Assembly: GCA_031270465.1 (NCBI GenBank) | Contig: JAISXP010000044.1 | Coordinates: 1-42,957, forward strand | Length of the DNA: 42,957 bases | Origin: Tannerella sp. | GTDB lineage: Bacteria; Bacteroidota; Bacteroidia; Bacteroidales; Tannerellaceae | Direction: 5' to 3' | Part shown: positions 34,327 to 42,830 of the stretch, in pieces | Position numbering within the stretch: position 1 is the stretch's first letter | Layout: every line of letters begins with the position of its first letter | Position numbers and translations under genes: made by a program | The notes under the pieces: model-generated | Databases searched by the model: none | What the model was told of the DNA's origin: nothing | Seen by the model: only the letters and a program-made list of their open reading frames with translations

Positions 34327-37059
34327 ATGAAACGATTAAAATTATTCCGGCTTATGATTATTCCATGCTGCGCGCTGCTTGCCGGATGCGCGCCCGTGAG
34401 CAGTGTGAAGATTGTCGGCCTCCAGACCGAGATGCGCGAAAATCCCGAGGGCATCGGCGTGACCGCCCCGCGTTTTTCGTGGAAACTGCTGTCGTCGGAA
34501 AACAATGTCATGCAAACGGCCTACCAAATCGAGGTAGCCGCATCGCCCGGAGACCTGCAGTCCGGTACGAACCTGCTGTGGAGCTCGGGCAAAATCGAGT
34601 CCGACCAGTCCATCCTCGTTCCCTATGCCGGGCAACCGCTCGAATCCGGCAATGCTTATTATTGGCACGTCAATGTATGGACTGCGGTCGGCGGACAAAG
34701 CCAAAGCGAAACCGCCCGGTGGTCGATGGCGCTGCTGAACGACGCCGACTGGAAAGCCTCGTGGATAGGCATCAATGATCCTGAGAATTTGACGATTGCC
34801 GACCGGCGCACACGTCTTTCGGCACGTTATCTGCGAAAAGACTTCGCCGTAGCGCCGCAGCCCGTAAAACGCGCCGTGCTCTACATCGCGGGGCTGGGTT
34901 CGTCCGTGCCTTACCTGAACGGCTTGCGAATCAGCGAAGACGTCTTTGCGCCGCTGCCCACTCTGTATCCCGAAACGGTATTTTACAATACCTACGATGT
35001 GACCGGCCTGCTCGGCCCCGACAAAAACGTCCTCGGCGTAACGCTCGGAAACGGACGTTTTCTGGCAATGCGCGAACCCGGAATGCTTGGATTCGGCATC
35101 CCGCGCCTGATTGCCCAATTGGATATCGAATATGAAGATGGCAAACACGATCTCATCGTGACCGACCCTTCGTGGCAGGCAACCGGCAAAGGCCCGATTG
35201 TCGCCAACAACGAATTTGACGGCGAAGACTATGACGCCCGTCTGGAACTGGGCGAGTGGACAAAAGCCGGCTACGATGTATCACAGTGGCAGTCCGCAGA
35301 CCTGATGGATGCTCCGGGCGGCAAACTGACAGCACAACCGTGTGACAACATTACCGTAATGGAAGAAATCAAGCCCATATCCGTCAAGGCAACTGCCGAC
35401 GGGAAATATATTCTCGACATGGGGCAGAACATGGTCGGATGGTTGCAGGTCAAGTTAAAAGGCGCAAAAGACCGGCCGGTCATACTTCGCTTTGCCGAAA
35501 CGTTGAAAGACAACGGTACGGAACTCTATACCGACAATCTCCGCAGCGCCCGGGCGACGGATACTTATATGCCCGCCCGCGACGGCGATTTCAGCTGGGA
35601 GCCTTTGTTTGTCTACCACGGTTTTCGCTTTGTCGAAATCTCAGGTCTGGATTACCAGCCCGAACTGACGGCTTTCACCGGAAAGGTGGCGTATGACAAA
35701 ATGGCGACCATTGGAAGGTTCGAAACATCGAACGGGTTGATTAACAGAATTTACAGGAATGCCTTCTGGGGTGTTCGCGGAAACTACCGTGGTATGCCGA
35801 CCGACTGCCCTCAGCGCGACGAACGGCTTGGCTGGCTGGGCGACCGCGCAACAGGCGCACACGGCGAAAGTTTCGTCTTCAACAATCATCTGATGTATGC
35901 CAAGTGGCTGAAAGACATCGAAGAATCTATGAACGAAAATAACAGCATCTCGGTCGTTTCGCCCAAATACTGGACAATCTACAATGACGATGTGACATGG
36001 CCTTCCGCTTTCTTCTATATTGCCGATATGCTTTACACTCAATTCGGCGACATCCGACCGATTAAAACGCACTATCCCGCCATGCGCCGCTGGGTGCAGC
36101 ATCAGATGGAGACTCAAATGCAGGACTATATCTTGATGAGGGATACCTACGGCGACTGGTGTATGCCGCCCGAAAGCCAGGAGTTGATACATTCGCAGGA
36201 CCCTGCGCGTAAAACAGGCGGACAGGTGCTCAGTACAACCGTGTTTTACAGTATTCTGCACCTGATGAGTAAGTTCGCCGAAATCAATCAGGCATCCGCC
36301 GACGCAAAGGAATACCTGGCGCTGGCCGCCAAAATAAAAGAAGCGTACAACCGCAAATTTTTTAACAGCGAAACCGCCCGGTACGACAACAATACGGTAA
36401 CAGCCAATATCCTGTCCCTGCAACTGGGACTGGTTCCGGAAGGATACGAACAAAAAGTGTTTGACAACATCGTCGAAAAAACCGAAAAGGATTTCGACGG
36501 ACACGTAAGCGTTGGCGTCCTTGGCATTCAGCACCTGATGCGGGGACTGACGAAATACAACCGCGTGGATTTGGCCTGCAAAATCGTCACCAACGAAACC
36601 TATCCGAGTTGGGGTTATATGGTGAAAAAAGACGCCACTACCATCTGGGAACTTTGGAACGGCGACACTGCCGACCCTGCCATGAACTCGGCCAACCACG
36701 TCATGCTGCTGGGCGACCTGATTATCTGGTTCTACGAAAACCTTGGCGGAATCAAAAACGATCCGCAATCCGTCGGGTTCAAGAAAATCCTGATGGAACC
36801 GGCCTTCCCCGAAGAACTGACCAGCGTAAATGCCGGCTACGAATCGCCTTACGGACTGATTGAAAGCAAATGGACACGCGAGGGCGACAAACTGTCCTGG
36901 TCTGTCACCATTCCCGCGAACACAACGGCCACTCTCAAGGCGCCCGGACGTTTCAATCTCCGGACAGTCGGAAACGCCGTACTTTCGGATGTAAAAGACG
37001 AAAACGGAATTTCGACGATAGAATTAGGCTCCGGCACCTATCTGCTGCAATCCAAATAA
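34327..37059 (+). CDS. Alpha-L-rhamnosidase lipoprotein (GH78)
   Basis: 910 residues from the ATG at 34327, chosen because a lipoprotein signal follows (LFRLMIIPCCALLAGC, Cys near 20) and because an upstream ATG at 34276 overlaps the promoter. Domains in order: an N-terminal beta-sandwich (RFSWKLLS...AYQIEV), the rhamnosidase N domain (SARYLRKDF...YLNGLRI), a concanavalin-like domain, the (alpha/alpha)6 barrel with PTDCPQRDERLGWLGD (about 493-508, catalytic acid region) and TIWELWNG (about 771-778, catalytic Glu), and a C-terminal beta domain (ESPYGLIESKW). It would remove terminal alpha-L-rhamnose from plant or microbial glycans at the cell surface or periplasm. It stands alone; no SusC/SusD pair or other glycosidase is adjacent. 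Confidence 0.93.
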   Translation: MKRLKLFRLMIIPCCALLAGCAPVSSVKIVGLQTEMRENPEGIGVTAPRFSWKLLSSENNVMQTAYQIEVAASPGDLQSGTNLLWSSGKIESDQSILVPYAGQPLESGNAYYWHVNVWTAVGGQSQSETARWSMALLNDADWKASWIGINDPENLTIADRRTRLSARYLRKDFAVAPQPVKRAVLYIAGLGSSVPYLNGLRISEDVFAPLPTLYPETVFYNTYDVTGLLGPDKNVLGVTLGNGRFLAMREPGMLGFGIPRLIAQLDIEYEDGKHDLIVTDPSWQATGKGPIVANNEFDGEDYDARLELGEWTKAGYDVSQWQSADLMDAPGGKLTAQPCDNITVMEEIKPISVKATADGKYILDMGQNMVGWLQVKLKGAKDRPVILRFAETLKDNGTELYTDNLRSARATDTYMPARDGDFSWEPLFVYHGFRFVEISGLDYQPELTAFTGKVAYDKMATIGRFETSNGLINRIYRNAFWGVRGNYRGMPTDCPQRDERLGWLGDRATGAHGESFVFNNHLMYAKWLKDIEESMNENNSISVVSPKYWTIYNDDVTWPSAFFYIADMLYTQFGDIRPIKTHYPAMRRWVQHQMETQMQDYILMRDTYGDWCMPPESQELIHSQDPARKTGGQVLSTTVFYSILHLMSKFAEINQASADAKEYLALAAKIKEAYNRKFFNSETARYDNNTVTANILSLQLGLVPEGYEQKVFDNIVEKTEKDFDGHVSVGVLGIQHLMRGLTKYNRVDLACKIVTNETYPSWGYMVKKDATTIWELWNGDTADPAMNSANHVMLLGDLIIWFYENLGGIKNDPQSVGFKKILMEPAFPEELTSVNAGYESPYGLIESKWTREGDKLSWSVTIPANTTATLKAPGRFNLRTVGNAVLSDVKDENGISTIELGSGTYLLQSK

Positions 37060-37075
37060 CTCTACGAAACAATCA

Positions 37076-37120
37076 TGCCTCCGGTTCACCAGTGTTCCGG
37101 AGGCAACTGTTTCTGACAGT
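37076..37120 (+). terminator. Double hairpin after the rhamnosidase gene
   Basis: TGCCTCCGG (37076-37084) pairs perfectly with CCGGAGGCA (37097-37105) over a 12-base loop. A second stem, AACTGT/ACAGTT, follows around 37105-37120. There is no long T-run. It lies 16 bases after the stop. The rest of the gap to 37303 shows nothing else I recognise. Confidence 0.6.
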
Positions 37121-37303
37121 TGATTCGCGCTTTGCGTAACAGAACCGGTTATTGTATATCGACAGCGCAGCGAATATCCGGAGATGACAGGAGAGAACGT
37201 TTGCCGGAAAGAATCCGCTTGTTTGAATACAGTTCAAATTCAGTAATCCGCTGCTTTATACAATAACATCTATGTCATTCGCGTTATGTTGTCAGGATTT
37301 TAT

Positions 37304-37311
37304 TACCTTTG
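37304..37311 (+). promoter_or_regulatory. -7 box for the DUF2723 gene
   Basis: TACCTTTG matches TAnnTTTG. The transcript would start near 37317, so the TTG at 37309 lies in the promoter and the ATG at 37321 would have almost no leader. This supports the ATG at 37354. No good -33 box was found. Confidence 0.6.
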
Positions 37312-37353
37312 TGCCGTCCAATGGTGGAACATGACAAGAATATTTCTGTAAAA

Positions 37354-40300
37354 ATGAAACGATATAAATTGATTAACAATGTGCTGGGATGGATAGTTTT
37401 CCTTATTGCCTCCGGCACGTATCTGATGACGATTGAGCCGACGGCCAGTTTTTGGGACTGCGGCGAGTTTATTACATCGGCATATAAACTGGAAGTGGGT
37501 CATCCTCCCGGAGCGCCGTTTTTCATGCTGACGGGGAACCTGTTTACCCATCTGGTGTCCGACGCGGGTGCGGTGGCCAGGATGGTCAACAGCATGTCGG
37601 CGCTGTTCAGTGCGCTGACCATTCTGTTCCTGTTCTGGAGCATCACACACCTGGCGCGGCGAATCGTGCTGAAAAACGGCAACAAAGACCTGAACCTTTC
37701 GCGCATGATTGTCATCATGGGATGCGGCGTGACGGGCGCGCTGGCCTACACGTTCAGCGACACGTTCTGGTTCAGCGCCGTCGAAGGCGAGGTGTATGCC
37801 TATTCCTCACTGTTTACGGCAGTAGTGTTCTGGCTTATACTCAAGTGGGAAGAAGTGGCCGACCGACCCCATGCCGACCGCTGGATCGTGCTGATAGCCT
37901 ATTTCATGGGATTGAGTATCGGGATCCACTTGCTGAACTTGCTTTGCATACCGGCGATCGTACTGGTCTATTATTATAAGAAATTTCCGAATCCCACGAC
38001 CAGGGGCATGTTGATTGCGCTGGGTATCTCGTTTGCCATCGTGGCGATAATGATGTACGGTGTCCTGCAGGGACTGGTCGAAGTATGCGGGCTGTTCGAA
38101 CTCCTGTTCGTAAACGTATTCGGAATGCCATACAATTCCGGTGTCTTTATCTATGTCGCCGTGCTGGCGGGCGTGCTGGGATGGGCTATATGGGAGACGA
38201 TGCGGGAAAACGTGCATGTCGTGCGCATGAAAATAGCGTTTATCCTGTCCGTCATCCTGCTGGGCATTCCCTTCCTTGGCGAGGGATACGGGCTGTGTGT
38301 CATACTGATACTGGTGCTGACAGTCGCCGTATTTTATTTCAGGAAAATCAACGTCAAGGTGCTGAATACCGTGCTTGTTTCGCTGATGGTCATTGTCGTC
38401 GGATATTCGTCGTATGCACTGATACTGATTCGCTCGACGGCAGATACGCCGATGAATCAAAACAAGCCGAGTGACATTTTCACTCTCCGCACATATCTGG
38501 GACGCGTGCAATACGGTGATACGCCCCTTTTCTACGGACGGACGTTCGTGTCGGAAGTAAAACGCAAAAGCGACGGGACAGCTGTAAAAAAGGGCGGCAT
38601 CAAAATATGGAGCCGCGTCGTCAAGAAAGATGAAGGCGACAGAGACCGGTATTACGTATCCCTTGAAATGCCCGACTATCAATTCGTGGATGAAACACTC
38701 ATGCTCTTCCCCCGCATGCACAGCAGCGATCCGCGCCATGTCAGCGCATACAAGAACTGGAGCAATTTCAAGGGCAGGACAGTAAGATACAGACGGATGG
38801 GCGAAAACGTCAGCGTGCTCAAGCCTACGTTTGTCGAAAATATCCGCTTTTTCCTCAATTATCAGTTGAGCTACATGTACTGGCGCTACTTCATGTGGAA
38901 CTTCTCCGGCCGTCAGAACGATGTGCAGGGGCACGACAGAGACCTGCTGAACGGCAACTATATCACCGGAATCAAATTCCTGGACGAACTGAGGCTGGGA
39001 CCTCAGGACGGAATGGCGTACAGCATCGAGCGAAACATGGGACACAACGTCTACTACATGCTGCCGCTGCTGCTCGGGCTTTTGGGTATTGGCTTCCAGC
39101 TTGTGAACGGAAAGAAAGGAATCCAGAGTTTCTGGATCACTTTTTTCCTCTTCTTCATGACGGGAATAGCCATTGTGCTGTATTTGAATCAGGCGCCATA
39201 TCAGCCGCGCGAACGCGACTACGCGTATGCCGGCTCGTTCTACGCATTCTGTATATGGATAGGGCTTGGCGTGGCAGGCATCGCCCGGCTGCTGGAGAAG
39301 TACGGAAAAATCCCGGCCGCCGTGTCCGGAGCCACCTCTTCGCTGATTTGCCTGCTTGTTCCCCTGCAGATGGTTTCGCAGAACTGGGACGACCACGACC
39401 GCTCGGAACGTTTTGTGGCGCGTGATTTCGGCGCCAACTATCTGGAATCGTGCGATCCGAACGCCATCATCTTTACCAACGGCGACAACGATACGTTCCC
39501 CCTCTGGTATGCGCAGGAAGTGGAAGGTATCCGTACCGACGTGCGCGTGTGCAACACCAGCTATCTCCAGACCGACTGGTACATCGACCAGATGAAACGC
39601 CAGGCATACAACTCCGACCCGCTCCCCATTACCTGGACGCGCGACCAGTATATACAGGGTGCGCGCGACCATGCTCTGCTGCTGAACCGCGTCGACCGCG
39701 TCGACCTCGGAACGGCGCTGACCTTTGTCAGAAGCGACGATCCCAAATACAAACGTATCCCCGGATATCCGATGCAGGTAGACTACATCCCTTCAAACAA
39801 AATCGTGTATGCGGTGGATTCGGCGACGGTGGTGAACAATCACGCAATCAGTCCGGACGACAGTTCGCGGCTGCTGAAGGAAATGGTATTGGACCTGAGC
39901 GGCCGCAACGAACTGGGCAAGGAAGCGCTGACGATACTGGACATGCTGCATACAAACAACTGGAAACGGCCGATATATTTTGCCATCACGGTAGACCCGA
40001 GCCAGTTTGTCAGCATGGAACCGTATTTCCAGAAGACGGGACTCACATACAGGGTGACACCCGTCGAGACGCGCGGAGAGGGCGGCCGTGCAATCGATAC
40101 GGAAAAAATGTATGACAACGTGATGAACAAGTTCAGGTGGGGAGGTTTGGACAAGTCGAACCTCTATCTGGACGAAACCATCATGCGCATGTGCAAAAGT
40201 TACCGGGTGGAACTTTTCGGCAAACTGGCCGCAGCCCTGATTCAGGAAGGCAAAAACGACAAGGCGTTGGCCGTGCTCGACAGGGGAATGCAGGTGCTTC

Positions 40301-40626
40301 CGCCCGATAACGTGCCTTACGATTATTCCGCTCTGGTATTCGGCGAACTGTATATGACGCTGGGCGAACGTGAAAAAGCCGAACAGGTATTGAACGGCAT
40401 TGCGGACGACTCCATGCGTGCCATCCGGTGGCTGTTCGAATTCAGATCCGACAAGCTGCCCCGCGTACAGCACGAACTGGAACACCATCTGAAAGTGATG
40501 CAAAACGTCCTCGCCATCGGCATACAGGGCAATCCCGATTCCGATTTCGGAAAGTCGTACCGCGACGAGTACAGTAACTACCGGATGGCTTACGCGAGAC
40601 TGCAGCAGTCTGCGTCCGATAAATAA
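37354..40626 (+). CDS. DUF2723-family membrane protein (GT117-like)
   Basis: 1090 residues from the ATG at 37354. The N-terminal half is a polytopic membrane domain of about a dozen helices with the family signature TASFWDCGEFITSAYKLEVG then HPPGAPFFM (about 28-58). The conserved acidic residue in WDCGEF matches the catalytic position in GT-C glycosyltransferases such as protein O-mannosyltransferases. The C-terminal half (from about 690) is periplasmic, with an ITFTNGDNDTFPLWY-like segment (IIFTNGDNDTFPLWY) and a helical TPR-like tail. Members are thought to transfer sugars from lipid carriers during protein O-glycosylation in Bacteroidota; that is inference here. A deacetylase gene follows 12 bases later. 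Confidence 0.9.
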   Translation: MKRYKLINNVLGWIVFLIASGTYLMTIEPTASFWDCGEFITSAYKLEVGHPPGAPFFMLTGNLFTHLVSDAGAVARMVNSMSALFSALTILFLFWSITHLARRIVLKNGNKDLNLSRMIVIMGCGVTGALAYTFSDTFWFSAVEGEVYAYSSLFTAVVFWLILKWEEVADRPHADRWIVLIAYFMGLSIGIHLLNLLCIPAIVLVYYYKKFPNPTTRGMLIALGISFAIVAIMMYGVLQGLVEVCGLFELLFVNVFGMPYNSGVFIYVAVLAGVLGWAIWETMRENVHVVRMKIAFILSVILLGIPFLGEGYGLCVILILVLTVAVFYFRKINVKVLNTVLVSLMVIVVGYSSYALILIRSTADTPMNQNKPSDIFTLRTYLGRVQYGDTPLFYGRTFVSEVKRKSDGTAVKKGGIKIWSRVVKKDEGDRDRYYVSLEMPDYQFVDETLMLFPRMHSSDPRHVSAYKNWSNFKGRTVRYRRMGENVSVLKPTFVENIRFFLNYQLSYMYWRYFMWNFSGRQNDVQGHDRDLLNGNYITGIKFLDELRLGPQDGMAYSIERNMGHNVYYMLPLLLGLLGIGFQLVNGKKGIQSFWITFFLFFMTGIAIVLYLNQAPYQPRERDYAYAGSFYAFCIWIGLGVAGIARLLEKYGKIPAAVSGATSSLICLLVPLQMVSQNWDDHDRSERFVARDFGANYLESCDPNAIIFTNGDNDTFPLWYAQEVEGIRTDVRVCNTSYLQTDWYIDQMKRQAYNSDPLPITWTRDQYIQGARDHALLLNRVDRVDLGTALTFVRSDDPKYKRIPGYPMQVDYIPSNKIVYAVDSATVVNNHAISPDDSSRLLKEMVLDLSGRNELGKEALTILDMLHTNNWKRPIYFAITVDPSQFVSMEPYFQKTGLTYRVTPVETRGEGGRAIDTEKMYDNVMNKFRWGGLDKSNLYLDETIMRMCKSYRVELFGKLAAALIQEGKNDKALAVLDRGMQVLPPDNVPYDYSALVFGELYMTLGEREKAEQVLNGIADDSMRAIRWLFEFRSDKLPRVQHELEHHLKVMQNVLAIGIQGNPDSDFGKSYRDEYSNYRMAYARLQQSASDK

Positions 40627-40638
40627 TGCCGCAGAAAG

Positions 40639-41247
40639 ATGCTGATTGAACAACCCCCGTGGCTGTACAGGGTGATTTTCCGGGGGGCTATCTGGAGGCT
40701 CCCCCAGGCTGAAAAATGTGTTTACCTGACGTTCGACGACGGACCGGTGCCCGAAGTAACGCCACTGGTGCTGGACATGCTGGATGCGTACGGCATCAGG
40801 GCGACTTTTTTCTGCGTGGGCGACAATGTCCGCAAATATCCCGATATTTTCGACATGCTGACTGCGCGCGGGCATACGGTAGGGAATCATACATACAATC
40901 ATATCAAAGGCACGCATTTTCTGTCCAGAAATTATGTGAAGAACGTGGACAAGGCGGCGGAACTGATCGCGAGCGACCTGTTCCGTCCCCCGCACGGGCA
41001 CATGCGTCTCCCGCAGCTGTACCGTTTGCAGAAAAAATACAGAGTCATCATGTGGGACGTGATTACCCGCGACTACAGTCCGCACATGACGGCGCACGGC
41101 GTTTTCAACGTCGTGAAGAAATATGCACGAAACGGCTCCATCATCGTGTTTCACGACTCCCTGAAAGCCATCGAACGCATGAAAGACGCCCTACCGCAGT
41201 CCATCGAATGGCTGCTGACGCAGGGATACCGGTTCGAAACACTGTAA
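40639..41247 (+). CDS. Polysaccharide deacetylase (CE4/NodB family)
   Basis: 202 residues, a single NodB domain. Motif 1 is VYLTFDDGPVPEVT (catalytic Asp and metal Asp), motif 2 GHTVGNHTYNHIKG (the two metal His), motif 3 RPPHGHMRLPQ, where His replaces the more usual Tyr of RPPYG, motif 4 MWDVITRDYSP and motif 5 IIVFHDSLKA. It would remove N- or O-acetyl groups from a glycan. There is no signal peptide, though the start (LIEQPPWLYRVIFRGAIWRLP) is mildly hydrophobic. The 12-base spacing suggests co-transcription with the DUF2723 gene. Confidence 0.92.
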   Translation: MLIEQPPWLYRVIFRGAIWRLPQAEKCVYLTFDDGPVPEVTPLVLDMLDAYGIRATFFCVGDNVRKYPDIFDMLTARGHTVGNHTYNHIKGTHFLSRNYVKNVDKAAELIASDLFRPPHGHMRLPQLYRLQKKYRVIMWDVITRDYSPHMTAHGVFNVVKKYARNGSIIVFHDSLKAIERMKDALPQSIEWLLTQGYRFETL

Positions 41248-41394
41248 TTCCGATTTAATTTGTTTCTGCGTTCTCTTTACAAACAAATACTATATAGCTT
41301 ATAACTATTATTTTAACTTACTGTTCAATTTTTTCGATGGCGATACCTGACAGGAGAACCAAAATCCTCATTCGAAGGCGTAAAAAGGTTGATT

Positions 41395-41778
41395 TTATTG
41401 AAAAAATAATTTCATTTTGTTTTTCGATGTCACAACGGCCGTCAAGTTGTCCGCAGGCACGACATATTGTTCCACACAAAATATCCAACTGTTTTTTTCT
41501 TTCTCAATCAGTTGCCCATAAAGCAGCGGATTTTCGTTTTTTAGCTTCAATTTTGAGTTGGGAACAATCCATTCCGGCTTTTCTACCCACATCACATTCA
41601 TTTTCTGTAGATTGTCCGTCGTCATTTGAAGTGAAAATCGAATATTTTCGGTCGAGCCAAACAACAAAGCGGTGCTTTTCGGCCGTCCCTGCACGCCCGT
41701 GCCCGAAGTGCAGTCCGTCACCGCGAAAGGAGCCGTCGCCGAACTCGCACTCGGCAAAGATTTCAACGTTGCATACAA
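41395..41778 (-). CDS. Hypothetical protein, possibly a truncated gene
   Basis: A 127-residue frame with no signal peptide or recognised motif. The N-terminal third is rich in Ser, Thr, Ala and Gly with G/C-ending codons (SLPSASSATAPFAVTDCTSG). The C-terminal two-thirds look like an ordinary beta-rich domain (NVMWVEKPEWIVPNSKLKL, WIFCVEQYVVPADNLTAVV). No minus-strand promoter was found, and the frame starts next to the esterase gene, so it may be the tail of a longer lost gene. The gap 41248-41394 is A+T-rich with nothing recognisable. Confidence 0.45.
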   Translation of the reverse strand: MYATLKSLPSASSATAPFAVTDCTSGTGVQGRPKSTALLFGSTENIRFSLQMTTDNLQKMNVMWVEKPEWIVPNSKLKLKNENPLLYGQLIEKEKNSWIFCVEQYVVPADNLTAVVTSKNKMKLFFQ

Positions 41779-41803
41779 ATGATGATTTTTAATCGGAAAA
41801 TAT

Positions 41804-41829
41804 TAATTTTGCACCCGGACACAGGGTGC
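41804..41829 (+). promoter_or_regulatory. -7 box and start-site hairpin of the esterase gene
   Basis: TAATTTTG at 41804-41811 matches TAnnTTTG, with the start expected near 41817. The transcript start would fall inside a hairpin GCACCC-ggacaca-GGGTGC (41811-41829). The -33 box is not clear. The ATG at 41878 leaves a leader of about 60 bases. Confidence 0.55.
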
Positions 41830-41877
41830 AGTTCAAAATTTCCGTTCGGACTGTACCTGCAATACTGTAAACTGATT

Positions 41878-42687
41878 ATGAAACGTTTTTTTTATTTACT
41901 GATGACTGCCGCGCTGAGCAGCGGCATGGTGGCCGGACAGGAGAAGCCTGAATACAGGACTGTCCGGGATGTTCCTTACCGGACGGAAGGCGGCACCTGT
42001 TCGCCGGAGCGGTGCAGGCTGGATATTTATTATCCGGAGGGTGAAACCGGTTTTTCCACAGTGGTCTGGTTTCATGGCGGAGGGCTGACTTCCGGTTCGA
42101 AGTTCATCCCCGAGCAGCTTAAAAGCAGCGGTCTGGCTGTCGTGGCGGTGAATTATCGCCTGATGCCCGAATGTAGCGTGTCGGACTGTATCGACGATGC
42201 GGCGGCGGCCGTGGCGTGGGTTTTTCGCGAGATGAAAAAATATGGCGGCAACACGGAGCGAATCTTTGTGTCAGGCCATTCGGCAGGCGGCTACCTGACC
42301 TGCATGATTGGGCTGGACCGGAAATGGCTGAAGGCCTACGGTGCAGATGCCGATTCGATTGCTGCGCTTATTCCGTTCAGCGGTCAGGCCATCAGCCATT
42401 TTGCCTATCGGCGGACGAAAGGCATAAAAGATACGCAGCCCAGTATCGACGAATTTGCGCCGCTGTATCATGTCCGTCCCGATGCGCCGCCGCTGATTAT
42501 CATCTCGGGCGACCGTGAACTGGAAATGCTTGGGCGTTATGAAGAAAACGCCTATTTCTGGCGGATGATGAAAGTGGCGGGTCATACGCAGTCCCGGTTG
42601 TATGAACTGGACGGATATAACCACGGAGATATGGCCGCGCCTGCGTTTCACATCCTCAAACAGTTCGTGAGGGAAATGGCCAAATAA
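41878..42687 (+). CDS. Secreted alpha/beta-hydrolase esterase (BD-FAE / lipase-like)
   Basis: 269 residues from the ATG at 41878, chosen because a signal peptide follows (KRFFYLLMTAALSSGMVAGQ); the frame is open to 41779 but crosses the promoter. The oxyanion loop is VVWFHGGGLTSGSK (HGGG), the nucleophile is in VSGHSAGGYLTCMIG (GHSAGG), the Asp lies near ISGDRELEMLGR and the His in YNHGDM. This is the HSL/BD-FAE group of carboxylesterases, which often remove acetyl or feruloyl groups from glycans. Imperfect direct repeats flank the gene (41828-41851 and 42699-42723). Confidence 0.87.
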   Translation: MKRFFYLLMTAALSSGMVAGQEKPEYRTVRDVPYRTEGGTCSPERCRLDIYYPEGETGFSTVVWFHGGGLTSGSKFIPEQLKSSGLAVVAVNYRLMPECSVSDCIDDAAAAVAWVFREMKKYGGNTERIFVSGHSAGGYLTCMIGLDRKWLKAYGADADSIAALIPFSGQAISHFAYRRTKGIKDTQPSIDEFAPLYHVRPDAPPLIIISGDRELEMLGRYEENAYFWRMMKVAGHTQSRLYELDGYNHGDMAAPAFHILKQFVREMAK

Positions 42688-42716
42688 ACGGGGGAGGGGC
42701 AGTTCAAATTCCCCGT
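42688..42716 (+). terminator. Hairpin immediately after the esterase stop
   Basis: ACGGGG (42688-42693) pairs with CCCCGT (42711-42716) right after the TAA. No T-run follows. It overlaps the repeat that also occurs at 41828. Confidence 0.35.
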
Positions 42717-42782
42717 CCGGGACACATGCGCGGAAACCGGTCATGCCGCAAATAAGGCTGATTTTAAGCAAATTACAAAATC

Positions 42783-42830
42783 AACACCCGATTTTACACC
42801 CTAAAAAGGTAAAGTCGGGTGTTTTGTTTA
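42783..42830. terminator. Bidirectional terminator between esterase and GNAT genes
   Basis: Arms AACACCCGATTTTAC (42783-42797) and GTAAAGTCGGGTGTT (42809-42823) pair with one G-T wobble around an 11-base loop. T-rich sequence follows on the plus strand (TTTTGTTT). The arms end five bases from the stop of the convergent GNAT gene, so it serves both. Confidence 0.85.

Noticed and set aside
37309-37353. Earlier starts (TTG at 37309, ATG at 37321) for the DUF2723 gene
   Set aside because: The TTG lies in the -7 box and the ATG would have a leader of only a few bases; the ATG at 37354 leads straight into the first membrane segment.
37807-39672. A 621-codon open frame opposite the DUF2723 gene
   Set aside because: Antisense shadow of a gene with clear family motifs; no promoter, no recognisable domains, and an Asp/His/Gln-rich low-complexity translation.
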